A DNA stretch of 64,000 nucleotides from Paenibacillus sonchi (GTDB taxonomy: Bacteria; Bacillota; Bacilli; Paenibacillales; Paenibacillaceae): the NCBI RefSeq assembly GCF_016772475.1, contig NZ_CP068595.1, positions 5,704,001 to 5,768,000 of the forward strand, written 5' to 3'. Shown one piece after another: positions 35,329 to 44,696 of the stretch (position 1 is the stretch's first letter; every line of letters begins with the position of its first letter). The notes under the pieces are model-generated. The model saw nothing but the letters and a program-made list of their open reading frames with translations, searched no databases and was not told where the DNA came from. A program made the translations under genes and the position numbers.

Positions 35329-36291
35329 TTACTTCTTAGTAACCGTTCCTGCCACATCACGGGAAACCTGCATTTGCGAAGCCGGGATGTATCCCAGTTC
35401 CACTACATCGCCTGTTTGCACTTCAGGGGTCATGATATAATCGAGGAATGCTTTTACAATTTCATTCGGCTCGCCGTTAGTGTACATATGCTCGTATGCC
35501 CATACCGGATATTTGCCGGAGATTACGTTATCAACGGAAGGTTCAACGCCGTCATATTTCAGTGTTTTAACTGAATCGTCCAAGTAAGACAATGCCAGAT
35601 AACCAATAGCTCCCGGAGTTTCGCCGATCATTTTCTTAACTGTACCGGAGGAGTCCTCCTGGATCGAACCTTGAAGATCTTCTGTCTTGGTTCCGAGCGC
35701 AAAGCCTTCAAAGGTAGCACGTGTGCCGGAGCTGCTTGGACGGTTGATGATCTGGATTTTTTGGTCCTTACCGCCAACCTCTTTCCAGTTCGTTACTTTG
35801 CCGGTGAAGATGTCGACAAGCTGTTGTTTGGTCAAAGAATCCACACCTGCATCCGGATGAGAAACTGCTGCAATCGCTACAACCGCTACCTGGTGGTCAA
35901 CGAGAGCTTTCGCTTTTTCCGCATCAGCATCCTTCAGCTTTTCTTCAGCAAACACATCGGAGTTCCCGATATCCACTTGCTTTTCGGCGACCTGAGTCAG
36001 ACCCGTACCGCTGCCTCCGCCTTGCACCTGAATGTCTACATCTTTGTTGGTTTCCATGAATTTCTCAGCTACCTGCTCAACCAGCGGCTGAAGTGCTGTG
36101 GAGCCTGAAGCCAGAATAGATCCGCTCAAATCTGCGCCGCTGCTTGTTTCTGTTGGTGCGGTTGTGGCGGTTGCGTTAGTTCCCCCATTATTGGTTGCTG
36201 CATTGTTTCCTCCGTTGCTGCTGCCGCATGCCGAAAGTGCTACTACACTTGTTAATGCCAAAGCCATGACCCACGTTTTTCTAAATTGCAT
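35329..36291 (-). CDS. pstS: Phosphate-binding lipoprotein PstS
   Basis: A 320-residue binding protein. Its signal peptide ends in the lipobox VALSACGSS (Cys near residue 22), followed by an Asn/Thr/Ala-rich linker. Phosphate-site motifs are present: ASGSTALQPLVEQVAEKF, VQGGGSGTGLTQV, IGNSDVFAEE, and RPSSSGTRATFEGF. These supply the Ser, Thr, Asp and Arg contacts to phosphate. ATG 36291 follows CAGGAGGAGACAAAAAA. It heads the pst operon and is divergent from a LysR gene; PhoP control is expected from the family. Confidence 0.95.
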   Translation of the reverse strand: MQFRKTWVMALALTSVVALSACGSSNGGNNAATNNGGTNATATTAPTETSSGADLSGSILASGSTALQPLVEQVAEKFMETNKDVDIQVQGGGSGTGLTQVAEKQVDIGNSDVFAEEKLKDADAEKAKALVDHQVAVVAIAAVSHPDAGVDSLTKQQLVDIFTGKVTNWKEVGGKDQKIQIINRPSSSGTRATFEGFALGTKTEDLQGSIQEDSSGTVKKMIGETPGAIGYLALSYLDDSVKTLKYDGVEPSVDNVISGKYPVWAYEHMYTNGEPNEIVKAFLDYIMTPEVQTGDVVELGYIPASQMQVSRDVAGTVTKK

Positions 36292-36606
36292 TTTTTTGTC
36301 TCCTCCTGAGTGTTTTGTATAACATGTGCTGTAGTGACAGCTGTATGCTATCCCTGCTTAGCAATGCTATGTTTTGTGAGTGTCTGCTACATGTAATCTC
36401 TTCGTACAAAACTCACCTTTGGAAGCATCAGACGGTGTCCGTGTCACATCTGACATTTCTTATTCTAGAGCCCGTTCGTCAGGGAAAAGTCTTAAGTATG
36501 TAAAACGAAGGATAAAAAACATAATAGAAATTGAATATTCTCATAGATATAATCTATAATATGAATTACAAAACTAATAAAACGCTATCATTACCGGGGG
36601 TTCATC
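36292..36606. promoter_or_regulatory. Divergent promoter region pstS / LysR
   Basis: A 315-base interval without a gene. On the minus strand TTACAT-like words occur (in TTTTACATAC and GATTACATG) that resemble single PhoP half-boxes, but the regular spacing needed for a Pho box was not found. The part near the LysR start is AT-rich. Promoters must be here but cannot be placed with confidence. Confidence 0.4.
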
Positions 36607-37503
36607 ATGAATATTGTTAAACTTCAGATTGTAGTACTGATTGAAAAATATAAAAAAGTCACCGATGTCGCCGCCGAGATGGGATTGAAACAGCCTACGG
36701 TATCTTTTCATATGAAAAGCCTGGAAAGTGAGCTGGGCACCCCACTCTTTCAATACCGGAGCGGACGGGTGCTGCTGACCGATGCCGGACGCACGCTTTA
36801 CCAATATGCAGCCAGAATTGTCGCGTTAACGGCTGACGCAGAGCGCAGCATGAAGCAGTATTCCACTCTCGCTTCCGGTCACCTGCAGGTGGAAGCAGGA
36901 TATGTGCCTGGTACATATCTTTTGCCCAAAACGGTTTCGCAATTCGTCCGTCAATATCCGGATCTCGATATTTCACTGACTGTGCAGCCCGAGACTGCGA
37001 TTCGCGAGCGGCTGCGGAGCCGGGAAATTCAACTGGCGGTTCTGCACAGTACAGAGGGGCAGGACAGTTCTTTTGAGACGCGAAGCTTCGCCCGCAATGA
37101 AGCTGTTCTGGTGTTCGCCCCAGGGCATTCATTCGGAGAGATCAAGAATTTATCGGCGGAGCTGCTTGTGCTGGAGCCATGGATACAGCATGAGCCCGCC
37201 TCGTTCCTGCGCGGTATCGCTGATGAGTGGGCCCAGCTGAACGGGGTCAGGGTGTGGGGGCATGCGGTGCTGAATTCGCCGGAGGCCATCAAACGAATGA
37301 TCCGCGAAGGCAGCGGTGTCGGGCTGTTCTCAAAGGCGGGAATCAAAGCCGAGGCCGCTACAGGGAGCTTGCGTTATCTGCCACTACCGGGTGTCCAGCC
37401 GGATCATGGCGAATTCGTGCTGGCTTGGCGGAAGGATCATCCCTTGACCCCTCTGCAGCAGGCTTTTGTAGAGCTGGCTGCCGCTCCTGCCGAAGAAGAA
37501 TAG
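36607..37503 (+). CDS. LysR family transcriptional regulator
   Basis: A 298-residue LysR protein. The N-terminal winged HTH reads KLQIVVLIEKYKKVTDVAAEMGLKQPTVSFHMKSLESELGTPLFQYRSGRVLLTDAG. The effector-binding domain follows from about residue 90 (GHLQVEAGYVPGTYLLPKTVSQF). The start of the HTH lacks the usual leading helix length, but the fold is complete. It is divergent from pstS across 315 bases. The resemblance to CysL/CbbR-type regulators is only general, so the target is unknown. ATG 36607 follows CCGGGGGTTCATC. Confidence 0.9.
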   Translation: MNIVKLQIVVLIEKYKKVTDVAAEMGLKQPTVSFHMKSLESELGTPLFQYRSGRVLLTDAGRTLYQYAARIVALTADAERSMKQYSTLASGHLQVEAGYVPGTYLLPKTVSQFVRQYPDLDISLTVQPETAIRERLRSREIQLAVLHSTEGQDSSFETRSFARNEAVLVFAPGHSFGEIKNLSAELLVLEPWIQHEPASFLRGIADEWAQLNGVRVWGHAVLNSPEAIKRMIREGSGVGLFSKAGIKAEAATGSLRYLPLPGVQPDHGEFVLAWRKDHPLTPLQQAFVELAAAPAEEE

Positions 37504-37505
37504 TA

Positions 37506-37563
37506 CAAAAAACCGGTACAGCGCCTGGGTCCGCTCTTCTGGAGCGCCAGGGCTATACCGGTA
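37506..37563. terminator. Bidirectional terminator between LysR and methyltransferase genes
   Basis: ACCGGTACAGCGCCTGG pairs with CCAGGGCTATACCGGT across a stem-loop. On the minus strand it is followed by TTTTTTG, so it mainly ends the methyltransferase transcript. Confidence 0.8.
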
Positions 37564-37578
37564 ACTTCTTGGAATCCG

Positions 37579-38433
37579 CTACACGGTCTCCGCCACCAAA
37601 GCGAAGGTCTTGGGAATTCCTTTGTCATATATATCGGAAGATAAATTCGGCTCTTCGGCTAATTCACGGATGACCAGGCCGCTTCCGGCTGCGGCAGTCA
37701 CAATCTCACCCAGCGTCCAGCGCCGCCAGTGAACAACACTGTGCCTGCCGGCTCCCTCTGCTCCCCCCGAAGAAGGCAGATATTTCGAATAGGATACCTT
37801 CTTTTCTTCCAGCGCCGTGTCAAAATAATCGCCGCTCACCTTATGCTTACGGACTTTGGCAGTAGACCCTTTCGAGGAAATCAGCTTCGTCGTCACCGGA
37901 TGGAAATCCCGCAAGACGAACCGGCCTCCGGGAGTGAGCAGCTGGCATACCGTATCCATAAAAGGCGCCAAATCCGTAAAGTAATGCACAATCCCCATTT
38001 CGGCAAAAACAATATCATATGTATGGTTCAGCAATTCCTCCGGCAGCTTCAGCACGTCGGACACGGTATAGGCCAGCGGAACACCCGCTGCTTCCGCCAG
38101 TTCGCCGGCATAGCGGGCATTGGCTTCCGAGAAATCGGCCACACTTGCCTCTGCTCCCAACAGCCCGAGTGCCACGGCTTTCATGCCGTTCGAGCCCATG
38201 AGATTCATTATTTTTTTACCGCGAATCTCACCCAGATAGTTCAGCAAGGGATAAAGTTTGGCAGCAGGATCTTTCATAAGCTTTGCCGCCGCTTCTGCAG
38301 GACTGCCAAAACGGGTAGTCCAGGCCGTATAGGTATCCTCATTCCACAGCTCTTCACTGGATGGGACAACCGGTTGTTTTTCTGCCTGGGCAGCTGGATG
38401 TGAAGCATTTGAAGCTTGTTCATGTTCGTTCAT
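37579..38433 (-). CDS. Class I SAM-dependent methyltransferase
   Basis: A 284-residue enzyme. The SAM-binding motif I region reads GKKIMNLMGSNGMKAVALGLLGAEASVADFSEANARYAGELA (about residues 74-115). Motif II/III follow as YDIVFAEMGIVHYF and LTPGGRFVLRDFHP. The N-terminal 70 residues are a charged extension with WNEDTYTAWTTRFGSP, common in methyltransferases of this length in Bacillales. The acceptor is unknown. ATG 38433 follows AAAAGGGGTTCTATTGA. It is 31 bases after the EamA gene stop on the same strand. Confidence 0.85.
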   Translation of the reverse strand: MNEHEQASNASHPAAQAEKQPVVPSSEELWNEDTYTAWTTRFGSPAEAAAKLMKDPAAKLYPLLNYLGEIRGKKIMNLMGSNGMKAVALGLLGAEASVADFSEANARYAGELAEAAGVPLAYTVSDVLKLPEELLNHTYDIVFAEMGIVHYFTDLAPFMDTVCQLLTPGGRFVLRDFHPVTTKLISSKGSTAKVRKHKVSGDYFDTALEEKKVSYSKYLPSSGGAEGAGRHSVVHWRRWTLGEIVTAAAGSGLVIRELAEEPNLSSDIYDKGIPKTFALVAETV

Positions 38434-38464
38434 TCAATAGAACCCCTTTTTCTTATATCATGTC

Positions 38465-39379
38465 TCAAGATGCGCTCTGAAGGGATTCATTAACCTTCAC
38501 CGCTTTTTTACGTCCTGATAATAAGTATACGGCAAGTCCGCCCATCACCAGCACCCCGCCGGTCCATTGCAATCCGGTCAGCTGCTCACCCAGCAGGAAA
38601 AAGGCCAGCATGCTAGCTCCCACAGGCTCCCCCAGGATATTCATCGAAACGGTAGTGGCCGAAGTAAACTGCAGCAGCCAATTGAACAGGATATGTCCGA
38701 ATACAGTTGGCACCACAGCCAACAAAACAAAGATGCCCCACTCCCGCAGAGGATAATCGAAGAAAGGAATGCCGGCCAGCAGATTATAAATTGCAAAAAC
38801 CACGGCCGCGGTAATAAACACGATCAGGCTGTAGAGATACGAGGGCATACGTGCCACAAGCTTCTGTCCGATCAGCAAATGGCCGGCAACCGCGACGGTT
38901 CCGCCAACAGACAGCAAGTCACCCTTCAGGTTATCCGAAGAAAGACCGATGTCCCCCCATCCGATCAATACAACGCCAAAAATAGCGATTGCTAAACCCA
39001 ATATAGCTGCTCCGGTACTTCTATCCTTATACAGTATGTAGGCTCCAAGCATAATAAATACCGGCTCCAGTGCCATTATCATGGTCGAGCTGGCAACAGA
39101 GGTATATTTCAGTGAGCCCATCCACAGCAGAAAATGCAGGGCCAGCAATACGCCTGAAGCCCCAAGCAGCATCCATTCTTTACGGCGCAGGGCAAAGGCG
39201 GCTCCGCTGTATGGACGGGCAAAAGGCAGCATCAGCAGCGAGGTGAAGAGCAGCCGGTACATCCCCTGAACGGAAGCCGGCGCCGCCGACCATTTAATGA
39301 AGATCGCAGAAAACGAGATAGCCACAATTCCAACCAGCATCAGCAGCGGGACAGGAACGGGCGGTTTTGTAGCATTCAC
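38465..39379 (-). CDS. EamA/DMT family transporter
   Basis: A 304-residue protein of ten predicted helices built from two EamA repeats (first LLMLVGIVAISFSAIFIKWSA to VLIGWGDIGL, second LLSVGGTVAVAGHLLIGQKL to VLVMGGLAVYLLSG). The second-repeat ILGEPVGASMLAFFLLGEQLT motif is typical. Members export amino acids, nucleosides or other metabolites. The GTG at 39379 is chosen because GAAAGGAAGCTATCC precedes it; an earlier in-frame start at 39412 has no binding site. Confidence 0.9.
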   Translation of the reverse strand: MNATKPPVPVPLLMLVGIVAISFSAIFIKWSAAPASVQGMYRLLFTSLLMLPFARPYSGAAFALRRKEWMLLGASGVLLALHFLLWMGSLKYTSVASSTMIMALEPVFIMLGAYILYKDRSTGAAILGLAIAIFGVVLIGWGDIGLSSDNLKGDLLSVGGTVAVAGHLLIGQKLVARMPSYLYSLIVFITAAVVFAIYNLLAGIPFFDYPLREWGIFVLLAVVPTVFGHILFNWLLQFTSATTVSMNILGEPVGASMLAFFLLGEQLTGLQWTGGVLVMGGLAVYLLSGRKKAVKVNESLQSAS

Positions 39380-39419
39380 GGATAGCTTCCTTTCTTGCTT
39401 TGATTCAATCACACAACAA

Positions 39420-39457
39420 CAGCATGAACCCGCATAACCGGCGAAGATTCATGCTGC
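39420..39457 (-). terminator. Hairpin after the alcohol dehydrogenase gene
   Basis: CAGCATGAA and TTCATGCTG pair around an 18-base loop. The following minus-strand tail TTGTTGTGTG is only weakly T-rich. Confidence 0.5.
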
Positions 39458-39489
39458 CTTTTGCCCTCAGACTCCAATCTCATATTAGT

Positions 39490-40626
39490 CTACGGTTTAA
39501 GCACAACCTTAATGCAATCCTCTTCCTTGTCATCAAAAATCTTGTATCCATGCTCCGCTCTGCTGAGCGGCAGCCGGTGCGTAATAATATCCGTCGGGTC
39601 AAACACCTGATCTTTGATCATTTGATATAGAGCCGGCATGTAATGAATGACGGGCGCCTGTCCCATCTTCAGCGTAATGTTCCGCTCAAACAACTGGCCC
39701 AGCGGGAACATATTATAATTGAGGCCATACACGCCAACCAGCTGAATCGTTCCGAACTTGCGCACAACCTCGGTTGCAATCCGGAAAGCCCCAAGGGAGC
39801 CGCCTTGCAGCATGAGTGTGGTCTCCACCTTTTCCACTACAGTCTTTTTGGCATCCAATCCTACACAGTCGATGACGACATCCGCTCCGCCGCGTGTAAT
39901 TTCTTTCAGGTGAGTCTTGATATCCTTGGTTGTCTCAAAATTGAAAACTTCCACATTGTTGGCCTGTTTGGCATGCTGCAGCCGGTACGGGACATGATCC
40001 ACGGCGATTACGCGCGACGCTCCTTTGATCCAGGCGAACTTTTGGGTCAGCAATCCAACCGGTCCGCAACCCAGAACAATCACCGTATCCCCGGGTTTGA
40101 CCCCAGCGTTCTCTACACCCCACCAGGCTGTCGGTACAATGTCCGAGAGGAACATCAGCTGTTCATCCTCCATCTCGGCATCTTCCGGCACGACAAACGG
40201 GCCAAAATTGCCATAAGGTACACGCAGCAGCTCCGCCTGGCCGCCGGCAAACCCGCCATACGTATCCGAATAACCCAGAAAGCCGCCGGTATCCTTCGCA
40301 TCATTGGCATGATCACACTGGCTCTCCATCTCATGCTGGCAGAAAAAGCACTGGCCGCAGGCTACATTGAAAGGAATAATCACCCGGTCGCCTTTCTTCA
40401 CCTTGGTGACTTCCGGTCCCACGTCCTCAACAATCCCCATTGGCTCATGTCCGATAATATAATCATCATGCATCCCGGGAATCTCTCCATTGTAGATATG
40501 GAGGTCCGAGCCACATATTGCGGTAGAGGTAACGCGTACAATAATGTCATCCTTTTTCTCAAGCTTTGCATCGGCAACATCTTTGACTTCTACTTTTCTT
40601 TTACCCTGATAAGTAACTGCTCTCAT
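39490..40626 (-). CDS. Zinc-dependent alcohol dehydrogenase (formaldehyde dehydrogenase-like)
   Basis: A 378-residue medium-chain dehydrogenase. The catalytic zinc ligands are in ICGSDLHIYNG and IIGHEPMG. The structural zinc site is CGQCFFCQHEMESQCDH (four Cys, about residues 94-110). The NAD Rossmann motif is VIVLGCGPVGLLTQ. The long insert after the structural zinc and the AWWGVENAGVKPGD segment match the glutathione-independent formaldehyde dehydrogenase/threonine dehydrogenase-like branch. ATG 40626 lies 11 bases after AAAGGAG. It appears monocistronic. Confidence 0.9.
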   Translation of the reverse strand: MRAVTYQGKRKVEVKDVADAKLEKKDDIIVRVTSTAICGSDLHIYNGEIPGMHDDYIIGHEPMGIVEDVGPEVTKVKKGDRVIIPFNVACGQCFFCQHEMESQCDHANDAKDTGGFLGYSDTYGGFAGGQAELLRVPYGNFGPFVVPEDAEMEDEQLMFLSDIVPTAWWGVENAGVKPGDTVIVLGCGPVGLLTQKFAWIKGASRVIAVDHVPYRLQHAKQANNVEVFNFETTKDIKTHLKEITRGGADVVIDCVGLDAKKTVVEKVETTLMLQGGSLGAFRIATEVVRKFGTIQLVGVYGLNYNMFPLGQLFERNITLKMGQAPVIHYMPALYQMIKDQVFDPTDIITHRLPLSRAEHGYKIFDDKEEDCIKVVLKP

Positions 40627-40719
40627 GGTGTGGAACACTCCTTTGGAAGTAGGGATATGAACCCAGCTGGCCTTTCTTGCTTCAAGCCATACTATGTTAT
40701 ACCCCCAAATCCTTCAGGA

Positions 40720-41538
40720 CTATCCATTTAGCAATGGGGAATACATCATGAGCGCAACGTTTTCTGCAACCGGTTCATCGCGTAGAACCTCACCGGTACT
40801 TGTCATTACCTTGCGCCGGATGCGGTTGCTGCGGATATAGCCGCCCCAGGGCTCCAGATTGATCCTGTGATCCGCCTCGTAAATTTCGTACTCATAGAGT
40901 GGCTGTGCATCACAGCGCCATTCCCCATGCAGGTGAGTATCATCCAGCCACAGCTTAAGCTGATACGTTTCTTCCGTCTGATTCAGCAGCTGCAGGTCCA
41001 GATAATTATAGGCGCAGGTTGCTCCGCTGCCGAAAGGCTGGGTCCGCTGCTCATCCGGAAATACATCATAGCTATGCCTGTGCCGTTCCGTTACACTCAG
41101 CGGAGTGTGCAATGTCATCCAGTAGATCAGATTGGACAACTGGCAAAGCCCGCCTCCCGTACCGGAACGAAAACCTCCGTAATAGAGCACCATTCCATCC
41201 AGGTATCCTTTGCGCCGGGTCGGCTTGCCGATGCTTTGCCAATAAGAGAAGGTCTCGCCAGGGCGTATCACAAGTCCGTTCAGCCTCGAGACCGCAAGCT
41301 TCAGATTTGTTATTTTGTTATACTGCAACTGCATATCAACATTCCGTAGACTGCGCAGGAGCGGCGTGGCGTGATCAGCAGTGGTATATTGAAGGTCAGC
41401 TGCAAGATACGTCTTTGCTCTCTTGTTCCGCTGCATTAGCCATTGTCCGTATCTTTTCCAGATAAAATAACGCTTCCCTGCAAATTGTCTTAACCGGGAC
41501 CGGTGAACCGGCTTCATGGCAGCTTTGGCAGTCTCCAT
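40720..41538 (-). CDS. VanW family protein
   Basis: A 272-residue protein whose centre is a VanW domain: LAVSRLNGLVIRPGETFSYWQSIGKPTRRKGYLDGMVL and GGGLCQLSNLIYWMTLHTPLSVTERHRHSYDVFPD (about residues 82-170). No signal peptide is clear; the N-terminus is basic (RSRLRQFAGKRYFIWKRYGQW). VanW proteins accompany cell-wall genes in many Firmicutes, but their biochemical role is unknown. This stand-alone copy does not by itself indicate vancomycin resistance. It starts 3 bases after the cysteine hydrolase stop, so the two genes are co-transcribed. Confidence 0.88.
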   Translation of the reverse strand: METAKAAMKPVHRSRLRQFAGKRYFIWKRYGQWLMQRNKRAKTYLAADLQYTTADHATPLLRSLRNVDMQLQYNKITNLKLAVSRLNGLVIRPGETFSYWQSIGKPTRRKGYLDGMVLYYGGFRSGTGGGLCQLSNLIYWMTLHTPLSVTERHRHSYDVFPDEQRTQPFGSGATCAYNYLDLQLLNQTEETYQLKLWLDDTHLHGEWRCDAQPLYEYEIYEADHRINLEPWGGYIRSNRIRRKVMTSTGEVLRDEPVAENVALMMYSPLLNG

Positions 41539-41541
41539 AGG

Positions 41542-42069
41542 TTAGAATTCCACCTCTTGGGCTTTGCACAGCTTGGCAAATCTTCCTCCGAGTACGGAGT
41601 TGTGATGCTTCACAATCTGGCCGCCGCTTAGACTCCCATTGTCAAAAGTGCTGTTGGCATCCTCCACCAGAACACTGGAGTAACCCATACTGAACGCGCG
41701 CCGGGTAGTGGAATCCACGCAGAACTCGCTTTGCATGCCGCAGATCACCAGATCGGTAATTCCCCGCTGCTGAAGCTCCTCATGCAGCCTTGTCTGATGG
41801 AATGCGTCCCAGGTCGGCTTTTCGATGACCAACTCCCCTTCCTGCGGAGTGATACGGCTGCTGATCTCCCAGGTGGAAGTGCCTTTGGTGTATTCCTGAT
41901 CCTCGGTATGCTGAATATACACAACAGTTGTACCTGCTGTTCGGGCTTTATGCAGAAGTGAAATTATTCTGTTCATCACACCCTCTTCATCATAAAGCTT
42001 CATGTCAGGATAAGAGAACATCGCCTCTTGCACATCAATAATAACCAATGCGGTTGAATGGTCAGCCAC
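41542..42069 (-). CDS. Isochorismatase-like cysteine hydrolase
   Basis: A 175-residue enzyme with the catalytic triad of the family: Asp in VIIDVQEAMF (residue about 13), Lys in VIEKPTWDAFHQT, and the nucleophilic Cys in VICGMQSEFCVDSTTRRAF. The cis-peptide region before the Cys is also kept. Such enzymes hydrolyse amides such as nicotinamide, N-carbamoyl compounds or isochorismate-like ethers; the substrate is not set by these motifs. The start is GTG at 42069, eight bases after GGAGAG. Confidence 0.88.
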   Translation of the reverse strand: MADHSTALVIIDVQEAMFSYPDMKLYDEEGVMNRIISLLHKARTAGTTVVYIQHTEDQEYTKGTSTWEISSRITPQEGELVIEKPTWDAFHQTRLHEELQQRGITDLVICGMQSEFCVDSTTRRAFSMGYSSVLVEDANSTFDNGSLSGGQIVKHHNSVLGGRFAKLCKAQEVEF

Positions 42070-42180
42070 TTCTTAATCTCTCCTTTGCATATTGAATTCG
42101 TTCCACTGCTTGTTCCTCTATGCTAAAGTATACCAGATCAGCACCGGGTGAGAATTCCTTTTTGTGACCCCCTTTTCCAG

Positions 42181-42217
42181 AAAAAACGAACCTCTGCATC
42201 ATCGCAAAGGCCCGTTC
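42181..42217 (-). terminator. Terminator of the queFCDE operon
   Basis: On the minus strand AACGGGCCTTTGC pairs with GCAGAGGTTCGTT (some G-U pairs), followed by TTTTTTCT, just after the queE stop. Confidence 0.7.
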
Positions 42218-42228
42218 TTTATCTCCGT

Positions 42229-42951
42229 TTATTTTCCGCGTTTATTATGCCAAATGAGTGCATGCAGCTGCGGGAGCACCCGCGCCTTATTCATTTCAGG
42301 ATCGGCAATGACCAGGTTGAACAGCCATTCCAGCTTCCCCAGGAGACGTACCGAGATATCTCCCTCTTCCGTTACATCCTCGTTGCCCGGCTGCAGAAAA
42401 AGCGGTACACCCGGATAGCGGCGGTGAATGCTTTTGGCGTACTGGTAGTCCTCGTCGTTGAACACGACCACCTTCAGGCTGTGGGCCGCTCTGCCTTGCG
42501 CCTTCATCTTGTCCATAATACCGTCAAGCATGTTCCAATCCGTCTTCATCCCGGAGCTTGGCGGCTTAGGGCTGACTGTCAGCACATCGACATCGTAGAA
42601 CCAGTCCTGCCATCTGCTGCCTTGCGTTTCTATGGCTGCCTGAATGCCGCGTTCATGCAGCAGCTGTATCAATATGCCCATTCCCTCACCAATCAGTGCC
42701 GGGTTGCCCCCAGAGAGGGTCACACAATCAAAATTATCTCCGGCCAGCGCAGTCAGCTCATCCATAATCTCCTCTGGAGCAAGCATCCGCACCTTATCCT
42801 TCGCCGAGCCATCCCAGGTAAAAGCGGAATCACACCAGCCGCAGCGGTAATCGCAGCCGTAGGTGCGGACGAACATCGTTTTGACGCCGATTACCGCACC
42901 TTCACCCTGGATCGTCGGCCCGAAGATCTCTATTACCGGCAGCTTACTCAC
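42229..42951 (-). CDS. queE: 7-carboxy-7-deazaguanine synthase QueE
   Basis: A 240-residue radical SAM enzyme. The cluster motif C-x3-C-x2-C is in TYGCDYRCGWCDSAF (about residues 28-42). VTLSGGNPAL is the GGE-like SAM site, and VSPKPPSSGMK is a QueE hallmark. It converts 6-carboxytetrahydropterin to the 7-deazaguanine core of queuosine. I chose GTG 42951 with GGGGGGTG upstream; longer in-frame starts run deep into queD. It overlaps queD by 8 bases. Confidence 0.93.
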   Translation of the reverse strand: MSKLPVIEIFGPTIQGEGAVIGVKTMFVRTYGCDYRCGWCDSAFTWDGSAKDKVRMLAPEEIMDELTALAGDNFDCVTLSGGNPALIGEGMGILIQLLHERGIQAAIETQGSRWQDWFYDVDVLTVSPKPPSSGMKTDWNMLDGIMDKMKAQGRAAHSLKVVVFNDEDYQYAKSIHRRYPGVPLFLQPGNEDVTEEGDISVRLLGKLEWLFNLVIADPEMNKARVLPQLHALIWHNKRGK

Positions 42952-43426
42952 AGTCACACCCCCCATACAGGCGGTAGGCAGGACCATCGGCAGGAATATC
43001 CGCAGCCAGCACCTCCGCCCAGGAGGTTGGCGTTTCCCACAGCTTGACGGAATACAGCGGCATTGAAGCCTGTATCAGCTTGTAGGCAATATATGCCGAC
43101 ATATTCTCCACTGTTGTCCGGAACGAGAGCAGAGCAACCTTTGAACCAGTGTTCTTCAGGGTTTCCAGTACAGGCTCGTTGCCCATAGCCAGAAAAGCGT
43201 GATCCAGATGATCCAGCAGGCTCTCTTGCACCGTTGCCTTGATATCGCTGAAATCTGCTACAAACCCTTCGTCGGAATGGCCTTCCTCTGCCAGAGGTTT
43301 GCCCTTCAACACCACCTCCAGCTTATAGGTATGGCCGTGGAGGTTGCTGCACTTCCCTTTATGTCCGACCAGTTGATGAGCCGAGTCAAAGGTAAAGATT
43401 TTACATACGGATACCTCGCCAAGCAT
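42944..43426 (-). CDS. queD: 6-carboxytetrahydropterin synthase QueD
   Basis: A 160-residue T-fold enzyme. The zinc histidines are in FDSAHQLVGH and NLHGHTYKLEV. The catalytic Cys lies just before the latter, in GKCSNLHGH. The catalytic Asp/His pair is in LLDHLDHAFL, and the substrate Glu is in KLWETPTS. It makes 6-carboxytetrahydropterin from dihydroneopterin triphosphate. The ATG at 43426 overlaps the queC stop (TGATG), so translation is coupled. Confidence 0.94.
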   Translation of the reverse strand: MLGEVSVCKIFTFDSAHQLVGHKGKCSNLHGHTYKLEVVLKGKPLAEEGHSDEGFVADFSDIKATVQESLLDHLDHAFLAMGNEPVLETLKNTGSKVALLSFRTTVENMSAYIAYKLIQASMPLYSVKLWETPTSWAEVLAADIPADGPAYRLYGGCDCE

Positions 43427-44094
43427 CAGGAACCGACCTCATTTCGTTCCGCTTCATACTGGTCCAGGCCCCGTTGGCGCAGCAGGCAAGCCGGGCAGGT
43501 ACCGCAGCCGCTGCCAATAATTCCGTTGTAGCAGGTCAGCGTATGCTCACGGATATATTCAAAGCAGCCGAGCTCGTCGGCCAGCTTCCAGGTTTCTTTT
43601 TTATCCAGCCACATCAGCGGCGTATGAATGACAAACTCATAATCCATTGACAGATTAAGGGTAACATTCAGCGATTTCACGAATACATCCCGGCAGTCCG
43701 GATATCCGCTGAAGTCCGTCTGGCATACCCCGGTAATGATATTGGTGAACTGAAGCTGTTTGGCAAGAATCGCCGCAAAGGACAGGAACAGCAGATTCCG
43801 GCCATCTACGAACGTGCTCGGAAGCTCCTCCCCTTCACCGGCAGCAATCTCTATATCATCGCGGGTCAGCGCGTTGGGCGCCAGTTGATGGAGCAGGCCC
43901 AAATCGAGGATATGCTGCTTCACGTTGAATTTTTTGGCGATTTCCTTGGCCACTTCAATCTCAGCCGCATGCCGCTGATTGTAATTGAAGGTAACTGCCT
44001 GGACCTCTTCGTAGTTCTTCAATGCCCATACCAGACAGGTTGTGCTGTCTTGGCCGCCGCTGAAGACCACAAGTGCTTTGTTGTTCATTGTCAT
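43426..44094 (-). CDS. queC: 7-cyano-7-deazaguanine synthase QueC
   Basis: A 222-residue enzyme. The PP-loop ATP pyrophosphatase motif is [15 protein letters not shown] (about residues 8-22), and the C-terminal zinc site is [13 protein letters not shown], with an earlier Cys in LTCYNG. It uses ATP and ammonia to make preQ0. ATG 44094 follows GAGGAGACTC. It is second in the operon, 24 bases after queF. Confidence 0.95.
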   Translation of the reverse strand: MTMNNKALVVFSGGQDSTTCLVWALKNYEEVQAVTFNYNQRHAAEIEVAKEIAKKFNVKQHILDLGLLHQLAPNALTRDDIEIAAGEGEELPSTFVDGRNLLFLSFAAILAKQLQFTNIITGVCQTDFSGYPDCRDVFVKSLNVTLNLSMDYEFVIHTPLMWLDKKETWKLADELGCFEYIREHTLTCYNGIIGSGCGTCPACLLRQRGLDQYEAERNEVGS

Positions 44095-44118
44095 GAGTCT
44101 CCTCTCAGTTCCTCGGGA

Positions 44119-44619
44119 TTAACGGTTGTCCACTTTTTCAGGATACAGGTCATGATTGATCAGCCGGTGCTCGGCCATCGCTTCATATTTGGTCCCGGGA
44201 CGCCCCCAGTTGCAGTAAGGATCGATGGAAATGCCGCCGCGCGGGGTGAATTTGCCCCAGACCTCAATATACCGCGGCTCCATCAAGGAGATCAGATCGT
44301 TCATAATAATGTTTACACAGTCTTCGTGGAAATCCCCATGATTGCGGAAGCTGAACAGGTAGAGCTTCAGTGACTTGGACTCGACCATCTTGTGTTCAGG
44401 AATATACGAAATGTACATCGCGCCGAAATCCGGCTGACCGGTAACGGGACACAGGCTGGTAAACTCCGGACAGTTGAATTTCACAAAATAATCACGTCCG
44501 GGGTGCTTGTTGTCAAACACCTCCAGAATATCCGGGTCATAACCGAATGTATACGTTGTGCCTTGGTTCCCCAGCAGGGTAACCTCTTGCATTTCCTCTT
44601 TCAATCTGCCTTCTGACAT
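44119..44619 (-). CDS. queF: NADPH-dependent 7-cyano-7-deazaguanine reductase QueF
   Basis: A 166-residue YkvM-type (unimodular) QueF. The catalytic Cys and Asp lie in [16 protein letters not shown] (about residues 54-69); the NADPH-binding [24 protein letters not shown] motif follows. It reduces preQ0 to preQ1. It is the first gene of the operon, directly behind a preQ1-I riboswitch, so its product closes the feedback loop. ATG 44619 follows AGAGAGGGGTTTTTTGTC. Confidence 0.95.
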   Translation of the reverse strand: MSEGRLKEEMQEVTLLGNQGTTYTFGYDPDILEVFDNKHPGRDYFVKFNCPEFTSLCPVTGQPDFGAMYISYIPEHKMVESKSLKLYLFSFRNHGDFHEDCVNIIMNDLISLMEPRYIEVWGKFTPRGGISIDPYCNWGRPGTKYEAMAEHRLINHDLYPEKVDNR

Positions 44620-44696
44620 GACAAAAAACCCCTCTCTTTTCCCCGGCTTGCTGCCGGAAATGGAAAGAAGAACGAGTTTCGAAAACTTGTCTCTAC

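Noticed and set aside
36300..36540. Pho box upstream of pstS
   Set aside because: Single TTACAT-like words occur, but not the regularly spaced direct repeats needed for a PhoP site.
39643..40731. A 362-codon open frame antisense to the alcohol dehydrogenase gene
   Set aside because: The sense frame carries both zinc sites and the Rossmann motif; the antisense product is His/Asn/Gln-rich and featureless.
40720..41538. VanW gene as evidence of vancomycin resistance
   Set aside because: No vanHAX-type genes or vanRS pair are nearby; VanW-domain proteins are common in Firmicutes without resistance.
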